Of a DNA stretch of 64,000 nucleotides, positions 26,998 through 38,570 are shown piece after piece. Location of the stretch: contig CM050656.1 in NCBI GenBank assembly GCA_027574665.1, forward strand, positions 8,445,501-8,509,500, written 5' to 3'. Numbering within the stretch: position 1 is the stretch's first letter; the number at the start of each line of letters is the position of its first letter. This DNA comes from Rhynochetos jubatus (Eukaryota > Chordata > Aves > Eurypygiformes > Rhynochetidae). Below the pieces are notes generated by a model. The model ran no database searches and was not told the DNA's origin. It worked only from the letters and a program-made list of their open reading frames with translations. The position numbers were made by a program, and so were the translations under genes.

Positions 26998-29900
26998 AAT
27001 CTCTTTTTTCTTAAGAATCATAATTGCACTGTTCGAAATCTAACTTTGGTCATATCAGCACTAACTATTAACATCATTCTTTCCTTTTGCTCTGTAATTA
27101 CTGACCTTCCAAAGGCATTCAGCTAATGCAGACAAGTGAGAATGTATTTTCTCAAACTTTACATGGCATCGTGAACCAGTTTTCAGTTTCTGTGCTACTT
27201 TGACTATATCATATCTTGACAATAAATTTGAGCTCTTATTCTTTACCCATGATTTCTTTCCTTCTTTCCCCCCTCTCTAATTTATATGTATATTTTTTCA
27301 AGCTGACATAGAGTTTAAACTGACTCCAGAGAACAGTGGAAAGTGTGTGTCACAAAGGCAGGGGTTCAAATGAACTTTACAGCAGAAATTCTTTTGCTTA
27401 TTTATTTATTCTGGTTTTACGTGGTAAGTGGCAAGAAGAGGCAAAACCCATTCTTTTCAAGGGAGAGAATGTTAACTGTTGTTTCTAGGAAGTGGGGTTC
27501 AATCAGTGTCTCTCTCAGCCTAGTGAATGATTTCTGTTTTGACACACAGAGAAAAGAAAGACCAAGTCTGCCTTTGTTTTCTCTGTAAGCTGGGTCATCC
27601 AGGTAATTACAGCTTTACTTAAGAAAGAGAGTGTGTGATAGAAAAGCTCTGCTGCTGCTTGTGAGTGCAAAGTAAAGACACTTGAGGGAATTAAATTGCA
27701 TGATGAGTTTTATAAGGTATCTGAAACATTTTGCATTCCACCTCTAAAGCAGAAAATGATAAGTTTAATATCATATTGTAGGATGTCACTTACAAGTCTC
27801 TCAGAAGGCAGCTATGGCATCCAGAGATGTTTGAGCCTGGTTATTCATTATTTTCTGCTTAAAGGCTGAACCAAATGTGAATGTGAGACTTAGAGCCACC
27901 TTTAAATTTATTCCCATTCTGACTTGTAGGTGCCACTGCATTAGAAGCCAAAACGGGGGTGGGTTCTGCTGTGACAGGTACCCCTGTGGTTTAACACAGA
28001 GAGGACTGGTTTATGTTTTAAGTGTGCTTGTATGTGCTCATGTAAATGCACACGTACATTTATTACCTTCAGTCTCCCATTACAATTTCCCTACCTCAAA
28101 GAGAAAGAATTTCAGAAGGTCAGTTCTCTCTTGATTTTTCTGAATTTCCCATCAGGAGATGACATGATATATTTAATAAAATGTTAATGCTGTGATCCTG
28201 CCTAAATTGCAGGAGGTCAGTAATTATGTCAAAGTCTTCAGAGGACCTCAACTGAAGTATGAAAATTTGTTCCCTAGCTTAAATTTGTAGTGTGGCGATG
28301 GGTGAAACGGTTCCTACACGTGAAGTACTTACGAAAATGTGTGATTCTAAAGGGAGAGAAGAAATACCCTTATGATTAGGGAACATATCTTAATTCTTTT
28401 GTGAAACTTGTTGGCAAACTACTACTTGGTCTACTACTTAGGGCACAAGGTGACAAACTTTGTGTTTAATGTCCCAGTGACTGGGCTGCTATTGTCCATT
28501 TTTAGGACAAAATTCCGATGCCTGTGAATAAAGAGGCTTTTTCCATTAGGAACTCCTGTGTTACATTAACAGTGCCCTGAATTATTTGATTCTGTAATGC
28601 AGAATGCTCAAGATATTTCCCTTTGATAAAATAATGAATGGGATGAAAAGGAATGTGAAACAGTGAAATACTGTTCTGCTCACATGTGTCAGTGTCTAGG
28701 AGTAGTACACCTAACTGGCAATTACTCTGGCAGTGTTTAACATCTTACTGAATAGGATGGGCAATTGCAAACGTGGACTATATGTAGTGAGCAGGACTGT
28801 GTGTCACAGAGTTTTTTTACATGTTCAGTAGGAGGGTAGGGAACAAGGACCAGAAAAAACCGTTGAATAGTTATTGTGGGCTGACTTAGGGAATTACTTT
28901 TGTAATGCGTTGTAATGAATGACTGGTAAAAATTTTTTTAAACCCTCATCTGGGTGATAAGCTATCTGTTGAATGTCATCGTTTCCAAATAAACCATCTG
29001 GAAGTTTAATCTTTAGGTGAAGGTGATATCTGTGAAGGACACTATTCCCTCACGAATATCCATTGTAACCAAACTATTTGAAATTGGGTTTGATGATCAA
29101 AGAAATTTTAGGACCCCAAGAGATTCTCTAAAATTCTCTGGAACACTTATATCAGGGTTTTTTTTTTTCTTTTTAGCAAGAATCCTAGGAGGGTTTAGAA
29201 AATACTCTCTAGTGATACTGTGTCAGACTGGATGACTTGATCAATTGAATACTAAGCTGAGGCTTGAGTCACTCATGTTCTGCAGGTGAATTTCTTGCTG
29301 GATAGCTTGTGGAAAGTTGTCTTAGTAATCTGTGCTTCTGTGTCCTTGCTTGTAGACACCTTTATTTGGAAACAATTTGATAACTATGGATGAATAAGTA
29401 TAGTATGTCACAGCACAAATCATACAGCTTATGCCAACCCCTTTATTTGTGTTAAGACACAAATGTATTGTTCTATATCACACCGTGCTTCTCAGTAACT
29501 TTATATTAGTAAACCTGTCCCTATAAAGAATTCTGTCTAGTTGTTCTAAAATAAGTATGACTTAGGTCACTGACTTGTATGTGAAGTACTTTCATGACTT
29601 AAAAATATCCAGTTTAACTAGATCATCTCCTCACTTCATCATCAAATCACTGTTTTGAGACTCTACAACATGTTCTGTTTTATGGTGATATGCCAGTGTG
29701 CATCTGATCCCATCAAATGCTGTTTCTGATGGGGAAATTATCTTATGAAAAATAATATTACTCAATCTTGGGTTTAATTTCTGCATGCGTGGAGAGAAAG
29801 AAAATCCTATGTGGTTTTTCATCCTGTCAATGCTAATTTTTCTCCTCAGTGCTGTATCTCCGAATAGCAGATGTGTGCTTTATTGCAGTGCTGGTCCTCT

Positions 29901-31429
29901 ATTGCACAGCATAATGTTTTGGCAGGAACAAACAATTTATTGTGTTAGAGTCAAATACAATCAAATGTTCCTTTTCCTATGAAGCGTGGTCAGATATTGA
30001 TACTGCATTAGCTAACATTTTAACATAGGAGAGGCTTAATAAGATACAGTATTACTCTCTCTAGGCTGTTTAATTAAACTGAACAGTCTCTGTGTATTGT
30101 ACATTGGTTTTCTGCCAAGGGAAAGTAAATCTGTATCATATTAGTTTCACATACCGAATGATGTTCTCCCCCCATCAGAGACTCTAGAAGAGCTGACACT
30201 GCTGTCACATGAACTGCGTAATACAAACTGTGTATTACATTGGCCTGTCTTGCAGCTCAGTGCTCTCCAGTAGCCTGAACAAGCTTTGTGTGCAGGCAGG
30301 ACAAGTGGCTGGTGAACTGCATGTTGTATTTTACGGCCAGGGTTCCTATTTGCTGCCAGGGGGTACAGGGCTAAGCAGCATAAGCCCTGTCCTGCGAACT
30401 GAGCTCTTCTCCATCCCCTGTAACCCTCTGGTTGCCAGGAAGGTTCTTGCTGGCCCCATGGTGGCCAGGTGACAGGGCTGGGTTTGTCACTGTCTGCTCA
30501 CAGAGTTTGTTCAGGTCTAGAAGTTGCAAGAGGGGGAAGTTCTGTGTAATCCAGTGGCATCTGCTCTGGTAGCACCTTTCAGTACTGGACATGTCCTTCT
30601 CACTGCTGTCAGTGGCACTGTGCATCGGGATCAAGGTGCATATTTGCTCTTTGCCACCGATGGCAGGGGAAGTAGTATCGCTTACATATGATGTGGGGAC
30701 AAGGGTGTGTCCCTGGCCTGAAGATTTGAGCAGTGTTTTCCTACAGAGCCTCCTGACACTGAATTCCCAGTCCAGGAAGGGTGTGGGGGGGAGCGGGCAC
30801 TTCTCTGCGAGGAGATCCTGGCACTTTCTTTTGAAGCAAGGGCTGATGCAGAATCACGTGGGAAGCTGCACCAGAGAGGCATTCAAGGCGCTGGCTTTGG
30901 GGAGTTCTGTTGAATTACTACTGCAAAGCCGAGTAAGACAAAACCATTTGCAGTATTTCTCCATATAAACCAAAATAAACTGCACAGGAAATACTGAAGG
31001 CTCTTTTATACAATTTTGAGCCTGTCTTTCTCGGAGGAAGGGTACATCTGCATATTGCAGAACTGTGCAGAGATGGCAAAGCCGTGCCTGAACACTCGTG
31101 CTCTAGAACTGGAAAGGGCCTATTTTAGCAGGACACTAAGCCCTAAATCAAAGCGAAGGACAATGCTTTGACTCTGTTTTGCACTGTGTCCTGTGCCGCA
31201 TAAATGCTCCAGCCTTCTCAGAACAGGTAAAGAAATATCTATCATGGTCCTGTGTTGCATCCCACGTGCACGCACAGAGAGGTGTGAATGGTTGGATGCA
31301 TCGAAGCAAGGTCTTCACGTGGCTCCCGAACACTGGCATCATGGATAGATTCAAGGATGGCAGCGTTGGATTTATGGGAGGCTTCACCTACATAACACAG
31401 TTATGATTTATCTCACGCTGAGTGTTACT

Positions 31430-31455
31430 TTGTTGTTGTTGTTTTCCCTCAACAG
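31430..31455 (+). promoter_or_regulatory. AGBL4: 3' splice site of AGBL4 exon at 31456
   Basis: A T-rich tract with four TTG repeats leads into TTTTCCCTCAACAG, giving a standard acceptor with AG at 31454-31455. The protein similarity begins exactly after it, which fixes the exon start. The TTG repeats interrupt the pyrimidine run, so the tract is only moderately strong. Confidence 0.9.
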
Positions 31456-31608
31456 AAGATTAACCTGGAGTTCTATATTGACATCCATGCCCACTCCACC
31501 ATGATGAATGGCTTCATGTATGGGAACATCTTTGAAGACGAGGAAAGGTTTCAGCGACAGGCTGTTTTTCCCAAGCTACTCTGTCAGAATGCTGAAGACT
31601 TCTCTTAT
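31456..31608 (+). CDS. AGBL4: AGBL4 internal coding exon (zinc-ligand motif)
   Basis: Exon of 153 bp encoding 51 residues in frame 0, beginning Lys-Ile-Asn-Leu-Glu-Phe-Tyr and ending Asp-Phe-Ser-Tyr. The product is cytosolic carboxypeptidase 6, an M14-family enzyme that in vertebrates removes glutamates from polyglutamylated tubulin and other proteins. Residues 9-14 read Asp-Ile-His-Ala-His-Ser. By alignment with M14 carboxypeptidases the first His (codon 31486-31488) is the third zinc ligand. The following Met-Met-Asn-Gly-Phe-Met-Tyr-Gly segment is typical of the cytosolic carboxypeptidases, and the Glu-Asp-Glu-Glu-Arg-Phe-Gln-Arg-Gln stretch points to CCP6 specifically. AG precedes it and GTAAGC follows. 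Reading on into the intron meets a TAA after seven codons, confirming the exon end. No frameshift or stop is present. AGBL4 rather than a paralogue is judged from remembered sequence. Confidence 0.95.
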
Positions 31609-31614
31609 GTAAGC
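31609..31614 (+). promoter_or_regulatory. AGBL4: 5' splice site after AGBL4 exon 31456-31608
   Basis: The junction reads TAT|GTAAGC, a good donor at intron positions +1 to +5. It lies exactly where similarity to the CCP6 protein passes to the next exon. Confidence 0.92.
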
Positions 31615-34399
31615 AATGCTTCTCTTAATTAATTTTTCCTAATTTATTTTTGAATGATAAATCTATGGCTTAATTGGATTGTGTGAATTTTATTTTAACA
31701 TGAACAGAAGGATACTTAAAATTTTTGTCATTATTAGCTATTGTCTTCCCTCTTATACTTACCTTACCCAAAAGTAGTAAGTTATGAACTTATGTATTGT
31801 CATCAGACACATGAACAGAAGCAGGTTCTTCATCTTCCATATTACAGCTTTTGATTCTAAATTGATGAAAACCTTAGTTTTTATCAGTTCTTTCATCTTT
31901 TGATCAATTAGATCAGATTTATTGTTCCATCGTTTATATTACATTGACAATTTCTTAAATTTGTACTTTAAATAATAGTATAATAGCAAATAGAAGTAAA
32001 AATATTAAGTTTGAAAGAAAAGGTTAGATAATTTTCTGTTGGAAGTCGTGATAAAGGCAATGTATGCTTTTGAAATTCTTTGATGTTACCATGGAAAACT
32101 GTTCTGCAAGAAAATCTGCAGTTGCCCAATATATGTCTTGCAACCTGGAAGAAAGTAGGTGTGTAGCTATATCTGGATATCAGAAATAAATAGGAAAATC
32201 CTGTAAATTATTTGGAAAGGGGCATGTGTTTTTAGAGCAGGTTTCAAATAGAGTAGAACACATCCTTAGCACACATTGGTTGCAGTTGCTCTGCAGAAGT
32301 CAGTAGATTTAAGACTCCAGTCCAGTGTGTTGCAACTTTATGTCCATGTCTGACATCCTGGCACTTTCCATAGCCTCTTTCGTGCATCAGTTTTCCTTGA
32401 AAGCTGTTCAAGTGGAACACACAACATCCAAGCCTGCCTGAAACTACTTGTTCGCTTCTCCTGGCCTACCTTGCACACCTGTGGAGCTGTCAGCTCAGCT
32501 ACTTCTGTACAGCTATCCCTTCCTCTGTTTCAGTCCATGCGCTCCAGGTTTGCTTAAGTGTCTTTCAAGTAAGAGGTGTTTGGTGTCCCATTTTGCTTGG
32601 ACTGGGATAAAGGAATATTCAGAAACACATGTCAGCCCAGGCAGTAGGAACTTTCAGCCATGAGCTGGGAGGAGGGAAGGCAGTGGATGACATTTGTCAG
32701 CTATATAATGGAAACAAGCTCAATTAAAAATGACTTTGGAATCCTGCACCAAGCAGAGAAAAGCAAAAGAACCCACTGTTTGAGTCCAGATTTTGTGTGT
32801 GTGTTATGCTCTGTATATTCTTTGTTGCCCCCATAGATTTTTCCCTAGTCTCTGATGTCCCCTTTTTGCATTTTTACTTCATACTCGTGGTACTGAGAGA
32901 GAAACCTGGGTCTCCTCTCAAATTAGGGGACAGCTGGGGCATCCCCCTCCTCTGCAGTGCCATCCCAACCGGCTTGGAGCAGAGGTGGTGGGTGGAGGAG
33001 GATAGGGACCCTGCAGCATTCCATGTGTTTAGCTCTAGAGAAACAAAATCTAAAACCATATACAAAAGCAGACAAGTCTGCACAGCAAAGGAAGCTGTAA
33101 TTGGAAAGAAGGCTATTTCCATCATGGCAGGAATGCTAGCCTAAAGCTTTCTCATCAAGATGCAGTAGAGAATCCTTTTGTCTTGTATTTGTGCATATTG
33201 CACCGTGGATATTGAGTAGGAAGTGAGTATAGAAATGCAGTTGAGCCACTGTTTTCTTGATAGATCTGTTCCAGAAAAAGGAAAGAGGAATTAAGAGCTC
33301 CTGATTCCTGTCTTCTTCTCTATTCTATGGTAGTTTGTTTTATGCAGGAGTGGGAAAATCTTTGCATCAGTCTCTGATTTTCATAAGGCTCCACAGAAGA
33401 TATCCTTTCCTCTACCTTTTCTGTTCCTCTAGTAAATCTACGTTTCCCTTTTCTTCTTGGGATCAGCAGTGGCAGCTGGCTGGGTAATACCTGGGAGGGT
33501 GTGTGGATGCTGTTGCCTCGTAGTATTGTTTAACCATCACCTGTGTGTTTTGGTGGTTCAGGGGATTGCTGCATCGTAAAGCTTTCCGGGGTCAACCACT
33601 GCGAGTGCTTCTCAGAAGACTGTCCAGAGGGCAGAGGCTGAATCCGTACTAAACAAACAGGGACAGCAGCTGTATCTGTTCCCAGCTGTTTGGAGCCTGG
33701 GGAAGAGGGAGTTGGGTTATAGGAACAGCCTGTTCTTCTCCGAGAAGACCTCAGTGATTGAGTTTCTTATCTGCACCTGGTTGTTTCAGAAACACATTAT
33801 AGATAAGGGGGTATTCACAGATCATAGCAATGAAAACCTGCAATTGATAGGAGTTTAGAAATTTTGTGCTCAAGTGTGGGATTTCTCTCTGTTACTGTGG
33901 GAGATTAAGTGTTCCTCTTAGCGCAAGCCTTGGTTGACAAAGGGAAAACCTTCGAGAAAATGACGTAGGAAATAGAAGGCAATAGCTAAATAAACAGCGC
34001 AGTCTCTCCCCTTTGACTCCTTTCTGTAAAGGCTGGCAATTGGATATATGTATGTTGGTATCCAGTGCACCACAGCTTCCCCTTTGGTGCTGCTGGCACT
34101 CGGTACATCGAGCTTTCAACTTGCATCTTCCTGGTCTCTTGAGACCGGAAGCTTTTCTGCTGCCATCCATCCAAGCCATTTTTCTTAGGGCAGCTGAGGG
34201 GATAGAAGTGTTGGAAAAGGAGACAGCCACAAAGTGTGCAATGTTTGTGAAGCGAGAGGAGTGAGTATGACTGTCTCCAAGTGGGAAAGTGTCTGTTCTC
34301 CTGCCGTGTGGGTTATGTGACTGGTTGGAAATATCAGGGGTGAAGTTTGTTGCTCAGAGAGGAGAGGAATCCAGAGCTTCCTTCGTTTAAAAGCGGGGG

Positions 34400-35310
34400 G
34401 AGGAAGTGTTGATTAAAAATAGTGTATGTAAATATGCCCTGTTGACTGCTCAAAGGGAAGGGGGGGAAGTGCATCGTTAACATTACCAGTCTGGTGTTTG
34501 AAAGTGTGGGAATGGACTACTGTTGTTACTAATTAATTTTCCAAAGCTTCAGGAGGTCTCATTTACATTGTATGCTGCTGCGGCCATTTGTTGGGATTAT
34601 AATACTTCAACAGCAGCACTTCAAGTGAAAACTGGCGGCTGCATGAAGTGTTGTCCATAATTGACTAGCTCCATGTCTTCACACAGCACAGAGACAATGT
34701 TCCATTATGTTATCCATTGACAGTATCATTGAAAAGATTACTCTCCTTAAAGCATCTGTCAACCTTGATTGATTTACAAGGGACAAAGAACTGAAAAGGT
34801 TTGAAGTGCGGGTACAATTTTTGCCACCGTTTAGCATACATAATGGTTCTCCTTTGATGTCAAAAGCTCATCTTCTATTAATAATGCAGAGGGCTTTTGA
34901 ATGCCGGCTACTTGTATGGAGTTCCACAGTAATAACCTACTTGCTGTGAAATGGGATTCACTTTGGAGAAGCAGTCATTTGTCTGGGTTTTACATGTTCG
35001 GAATGAATCCCGACTCAAAGGGATTTCTTTCAGTGCTCTGCATGATTGCAGCTGAGCCCGGCACGGGTTAGGGAAAGCAGGAAAATCCTAGCCTGCTCCT
35101 CCAGCTGAGAATCTGGCAGAAATCACTCAGCCAGATGCAAAGGAGCATGAACAACAAGCCTAAGATGATGCGATCAAATGCCTTGTGCCGTTTTGTCTGG
35201 CAACCTTCTATTAATATACTTTAGAGTGCATTTCATGCCTGGACTGCTTTCTTCACCTGTCATTTCCAATAGGCCTTTTTATTTAAATGACAGCATCCAA
35301 GGGAGATTGG
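34400..35310. promoter_or_regulatory. Candidate conserved noncoding/enhancer-like block
   Basis: About 900 bp without recognisable repeats and with a high density of developmental transcription-factor cores. These are a POU-like ATGTAAAT near 34426, a homeodomain double core CTAATTAATTTT (34529-34540), CCATAATTGA (34655-34664), a PBX-HOX composite TGATTGATTTAC (34766-34777), and paired CTGTCA/TGACAG half-sites (35257-35293). Conservation itself cannot be seen from one sequence. The call rests on composition and motif clustering, and short motifs also occur by chance. Confidence 0.4.
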
Positions 35311-35354
35311 TGATTAGAGTAGGGGATGGATAAGGGATTTGTGCCTGCACGCCT

Positions 35355-35400
35355 GTTGTAGGACCAAAGGCAAGTCACCCAACGTCTCTGTACCCTCTCT
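35355..35400 (+). repeat. MIR-type relic, sense orientation
   Basis: The stretch 'gtaggaccaaaggcaagtca' followed by 'cccaacgtctctgtaccctc' fits the sense MIR core 'gtgaccttgggcaagtcacttaacctctctgtgcctc'. It abuts the end of the putative regulatory block, so the block's right edge is probably near 35.3 kb. Confidence 0.5.
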
Positions 35401-37051
35401 GTTGAGCAGAACACTTAACCTCCCAGCTCTCTGAAAGGCTGACTGTGGTTTGCAGGTAAAAGCTGTGAAAGGGACCAGAAATTCTTCACTGGTGCATGAC
35501 TTCAGAAATAGAGGCCTGCCTTTGGCTTAGCTGGTCAGCACGTGATGAGGAAAGTGAAAGGAAGAGGAGCTAGGAAGTTCTTCTCACAAATAAATACGTG
35601 AGAGAGATTCTTGGGCAAAAGGGGTAAAAAGACAAATTCTGTAAGGAAAACACTTATGATTTCAAGGTTTAAGAAGGGTATTTTTAAACATTGGGAAGTA
35701 AATATAATCTGTATGAAAGCTCTAAGAGTGAGAGCTGACAAGCTCTTCAGAAAGGCTGACTCACTGGGTTTAGGAGCAGCTGCTGACACCATGTCTCAGT
35801 GCATTACACATCAGCCATGGCTAGGAGTTGTTGCAGTACTTGGAGGGGTGTTCTTCATTTGACCTTTCTTGTCCTGGAGAGTGGATTAGTCATAACGACC
35901 AGACACGAGCACTTGGGCATTTCAAGAACCTGCTAGTCCTAGGGGTGGCTAATTTTGACCTTTGTGACATTATGAGAGGAGGCCATCTGTTCTTGCTGGT
36001 TCATTTAAAAGAAACAACAACAGCCATTCTTGGATGGCTTGATCACTTTGTCAAGATCGCTTTGCTTTGCAGCTAAAGGTTAAAGACTGGCCAGAGGTTC
36101 TTGGCTTAATCCTGTTGGGTTTTTTTCCTTTGGACTCCAAACTCATGCTACTTGGGAACCCTTTGAGCTCTCATTTCATTTTCTTGTACTCAACCTTCCA
36201 GAACAGCACCTTCCTTAGAATTATTGTTTGTCATCCTTTGTGTGCCGTGGTTATCCTGATACAAACTTGGGGTTTCATTATGATGGGCACTAGGTAACCA
36301 CTGAGAAAGTCCACAACCCCAAGAGCTTCCATTCATGCTGCGAAAGAGACAAAAAGTGGGTGAGAAGTTACTTGCTTGAGGAAATTGGAAGACAAAACTC
36401 AGGTCTCCAAAGTGCCAGTCTGGTGTCTTTGTCAGTCGTTCCCTATGTTTTATACCATGCTGGACACTCAACAGTGAACCCTCTGAACAACAACAGACCT
36501 AGTTTTCTGTAGGGAAAATGTTGTTAACCCCAGTGCTATAACCCTCTGACCTAAAACATGTTGCTGAGACTATTATTGTCTCGGCAATATAAGAAAATTC
36601 AGACATGGAGTGATTTTGCCCTAGTACTTTTTGTTGTGGCTTTTCTTTTGTTTTGGCTCTTTTGGCCAATCTTAAATTGAGCAACCAAGTAAAAGATTTT
36701 AATATCTCTCTGTTTTCTATTGTTTTCCTTTTATCCACATGCTCCAGGTCTGTTATTCTAACTTCCACAGCCCCCCCATCATCCATCCAAGCTTTCTTAG
36801 GGAAGATGTGTTTGTTCCAGTAAACCTCATCCCATCTACCCATGGCAGCCTCTCTGGGCTGTTATCATTTACTCATGCTGGACATCTCCCTCTTAGTCTT
36901 GTGATCCCTGTTACTAATCCCAGGGTGTTTTGGGCCATGTCTGAAGGAAGTGCTGGCGCACGTGCCTGAGGATGTAATAACAGCTCATGAACGTTGAATG
37001 AGCAAATCCCAATAATCTGTTCTGAAATAAAGAAGAACCAGTTTGTGTCGG

Positions 37052-37073
37052 CATGCACATTTTAATGTGCATG
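37052..37073. repeat. 22-bp near-perfect palindrome
   Basis: Two perfectly complementary 10-bp arms (CATGCACATT and AATGTGCATG) are separated by TT. It could bind a dimeric protein or be a chance palindrome. No transcript or repeat family can be assigned. Confidence 0.8.
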
Positions 37074-37423
37074 TGGCTGGGCAGGGAAGGGAGAGCAGCC
37101 AGCAAGTTGCTCAGACCTAGAATTCATCCCAAAGTGAAATCTAAACTCACTTTCACCACCATCTCCTAAGTGCCTCTCAGCTCTTTTGGCAAAAACAACC
37201 CTTGTCCCAGAAAGGCAAAAGCTGTTGCGTTCCGGTGGGTTTTGTTAACACCATGCAATCTTAACAGATCTACTCAGAAATCTTTTAAAACCTGAGCACA
37301 ACAAATGATCCTACCTTCTTTTTTGTTGTCTTGTACCAGGGCATTTCCAGGAAGACAAATACAGCTATTACATGCTTTAGCACCCCTCTGGGATGCATTT
37401 TTGCTCACTTCTTCTTGGACCTG

Positions 37424-37456
37424 TTTATTTATTTGTTTGTTTGTTTATTTATTTAT
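37424..37456. repeat. TTTA/TTTG tetranucleotide microsatellite
   Basis: About 33 bp of TTTA units flanking central TTTG units. The mirror-like order TTTA-TTTG-TTTA suggests interrupted expansion. Confidence 0.85.
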
Positions 37457-37913
37457 CCTGGCGTCTGGGTGAGGGAGAGAGGAATTGTGTTTCTGGTGGC
37501 ACAGGGAACAGATTGGAAAGCCTGCGCTTCTAAGCGTTACAGGTTTTGGTCTCGCAAGAACTCTGCCCTCTGGAGAGTCATGGCTAAATGAAACTGCTCT
37601 GTTATCGTGCTGAACCAGTCTACCCCGCTTTTTATACAGAGGGTTGAATTAATTTATATTGCAAAGAAAAGGAAAAGGAAAGGGGAAAAAGTGTTTGAGT
37701 AAATGGATTTTCTTTCAGTACCTTCTTGCTGTGGTGTTTGTGCATATAGGAGATGACAGCCCCTTCTCCATCCCCACACAGGTAGAAATTATGAATATCC
37801 ACACAAGAAACAAGTTTTCACAGCAATTTTCTGGTATATTTTCAAAGACCGTCATTACTCTTACCTAATGTCAACAAGCCGGGAGCAGGTGACAGCCTCC
37901 CAGAGTAGCACGA

Positions 37914-38000
37914 TGTCGTGGTTTAACTCTGGCAAGCAAAATACCATGGAGCTCCGTTACACTCAAATGCCAGCTGCCTCTCTTGCAGAGTGCCGCAAAT
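37914..38000. mobile_element. Possible LTR-edge relic
   Basis: The segment starts TGTCGTGGTTTAACTC, close to the start of the LTR at 13107 (TGATGTGGTTTAGC) and to the remembered terminus of that avian LTR family. It continues with 'ggcaagcaaaataccatgga', which could be a decayed form of the next LTR section. No matching end with CA and target duplication was found, so a full element is not supported. Confidence 0.35.
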
Positions 38001-38509
38001 TTCACTCGGCTGGGACAAACCGTGCTGCGAAGGAGGGCTAGGAAGTTGGTTAAGAACTGGTCACCTCTCCCCCTCCCGGGATCTCTTTCTGGGTATTACC
38101 ACTTTAACTATGTGATATGTTAACGTATGTAGAACGCAGCTCTGGTTCAGAGAACTGCCCTGGAGTAGTGAGAGAGCCCAGGAGGAGTTTGAGCAATGGG
38201 CTGTACAAGGTTGCATGTACAGCATGCTGCCCTCCTTAGGAGGGGTTGTAATCTCCTGATTTAGACCTACAAGCAAGCAGAACATATTTTAGCCACAGAA
38301 AACCCCACTTTTTTCTGCAGACTACTCACAGCAACTGCATGCATGAAGGTTGTATTTCCCTTTCTCATTGTCCTAGGTTTCTGTCATTAGTATAAATGAT
38401 TATGAAAACACTCCCAGGAGACCGCACACATGCTCGTAAAACTATTGTAAAGAGAAGCATTGCAGGCTATTGCTAGAGGCTATTTTACTGTGTATTTTGA
38501 GGAAACGTC

Positions 38510-38570
38510 TCGTTTTCTCCTGACAAATAGGGAAACTGAGAACTCCAGAGACACGAGTTATTTTCTAAAT
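38510..38570 (-). repeat. Possible MIR/L2-type relic
   Basis: The segment 'gacaaatagggaaactgaga' followed by 'actccagagacacgagttat' resembles the antisense MIR/L2 block 'acagatgaggaaactgaggcacagagaggttaag'. A single block only, so tentative. Confidence 0.4.

Larger units (their letters stand above)
1..31455 (+). other. AGBL4: AGBL4 upstream intron, 3' part (5' end outside window)
   Basis: This 31-kb stretch precedes the first recognisable AGBL4 exon and ends in a good splice acceptor, so I assign it to an intron. I looked in it for the upstream AGBL4 catalytic segments that the family should have, namely the first zinc-ligand motif and the NPDG-like segment, and did not see them. What it holds is listed separately: a pentanucleotide microsatellite, MIR/L2-type relics, a solo LTR, a CR1-type relic, short homopolymer and tetranucleotide tracts, and blocks that look like conserved noncoding DNA. 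Open frames here are short, have no recognisable domains and often lack an ATG start. The intron assignment is inference from the exon and its strand. Confidence 0.8.

Noticed and set aside
1-31455. Search for upstream AGBL4 catalytic exons
   Set aside because: No frame with the first zinc-ligand motif or the NPDG-like segment was found. Very short exons could still be missed by eye.
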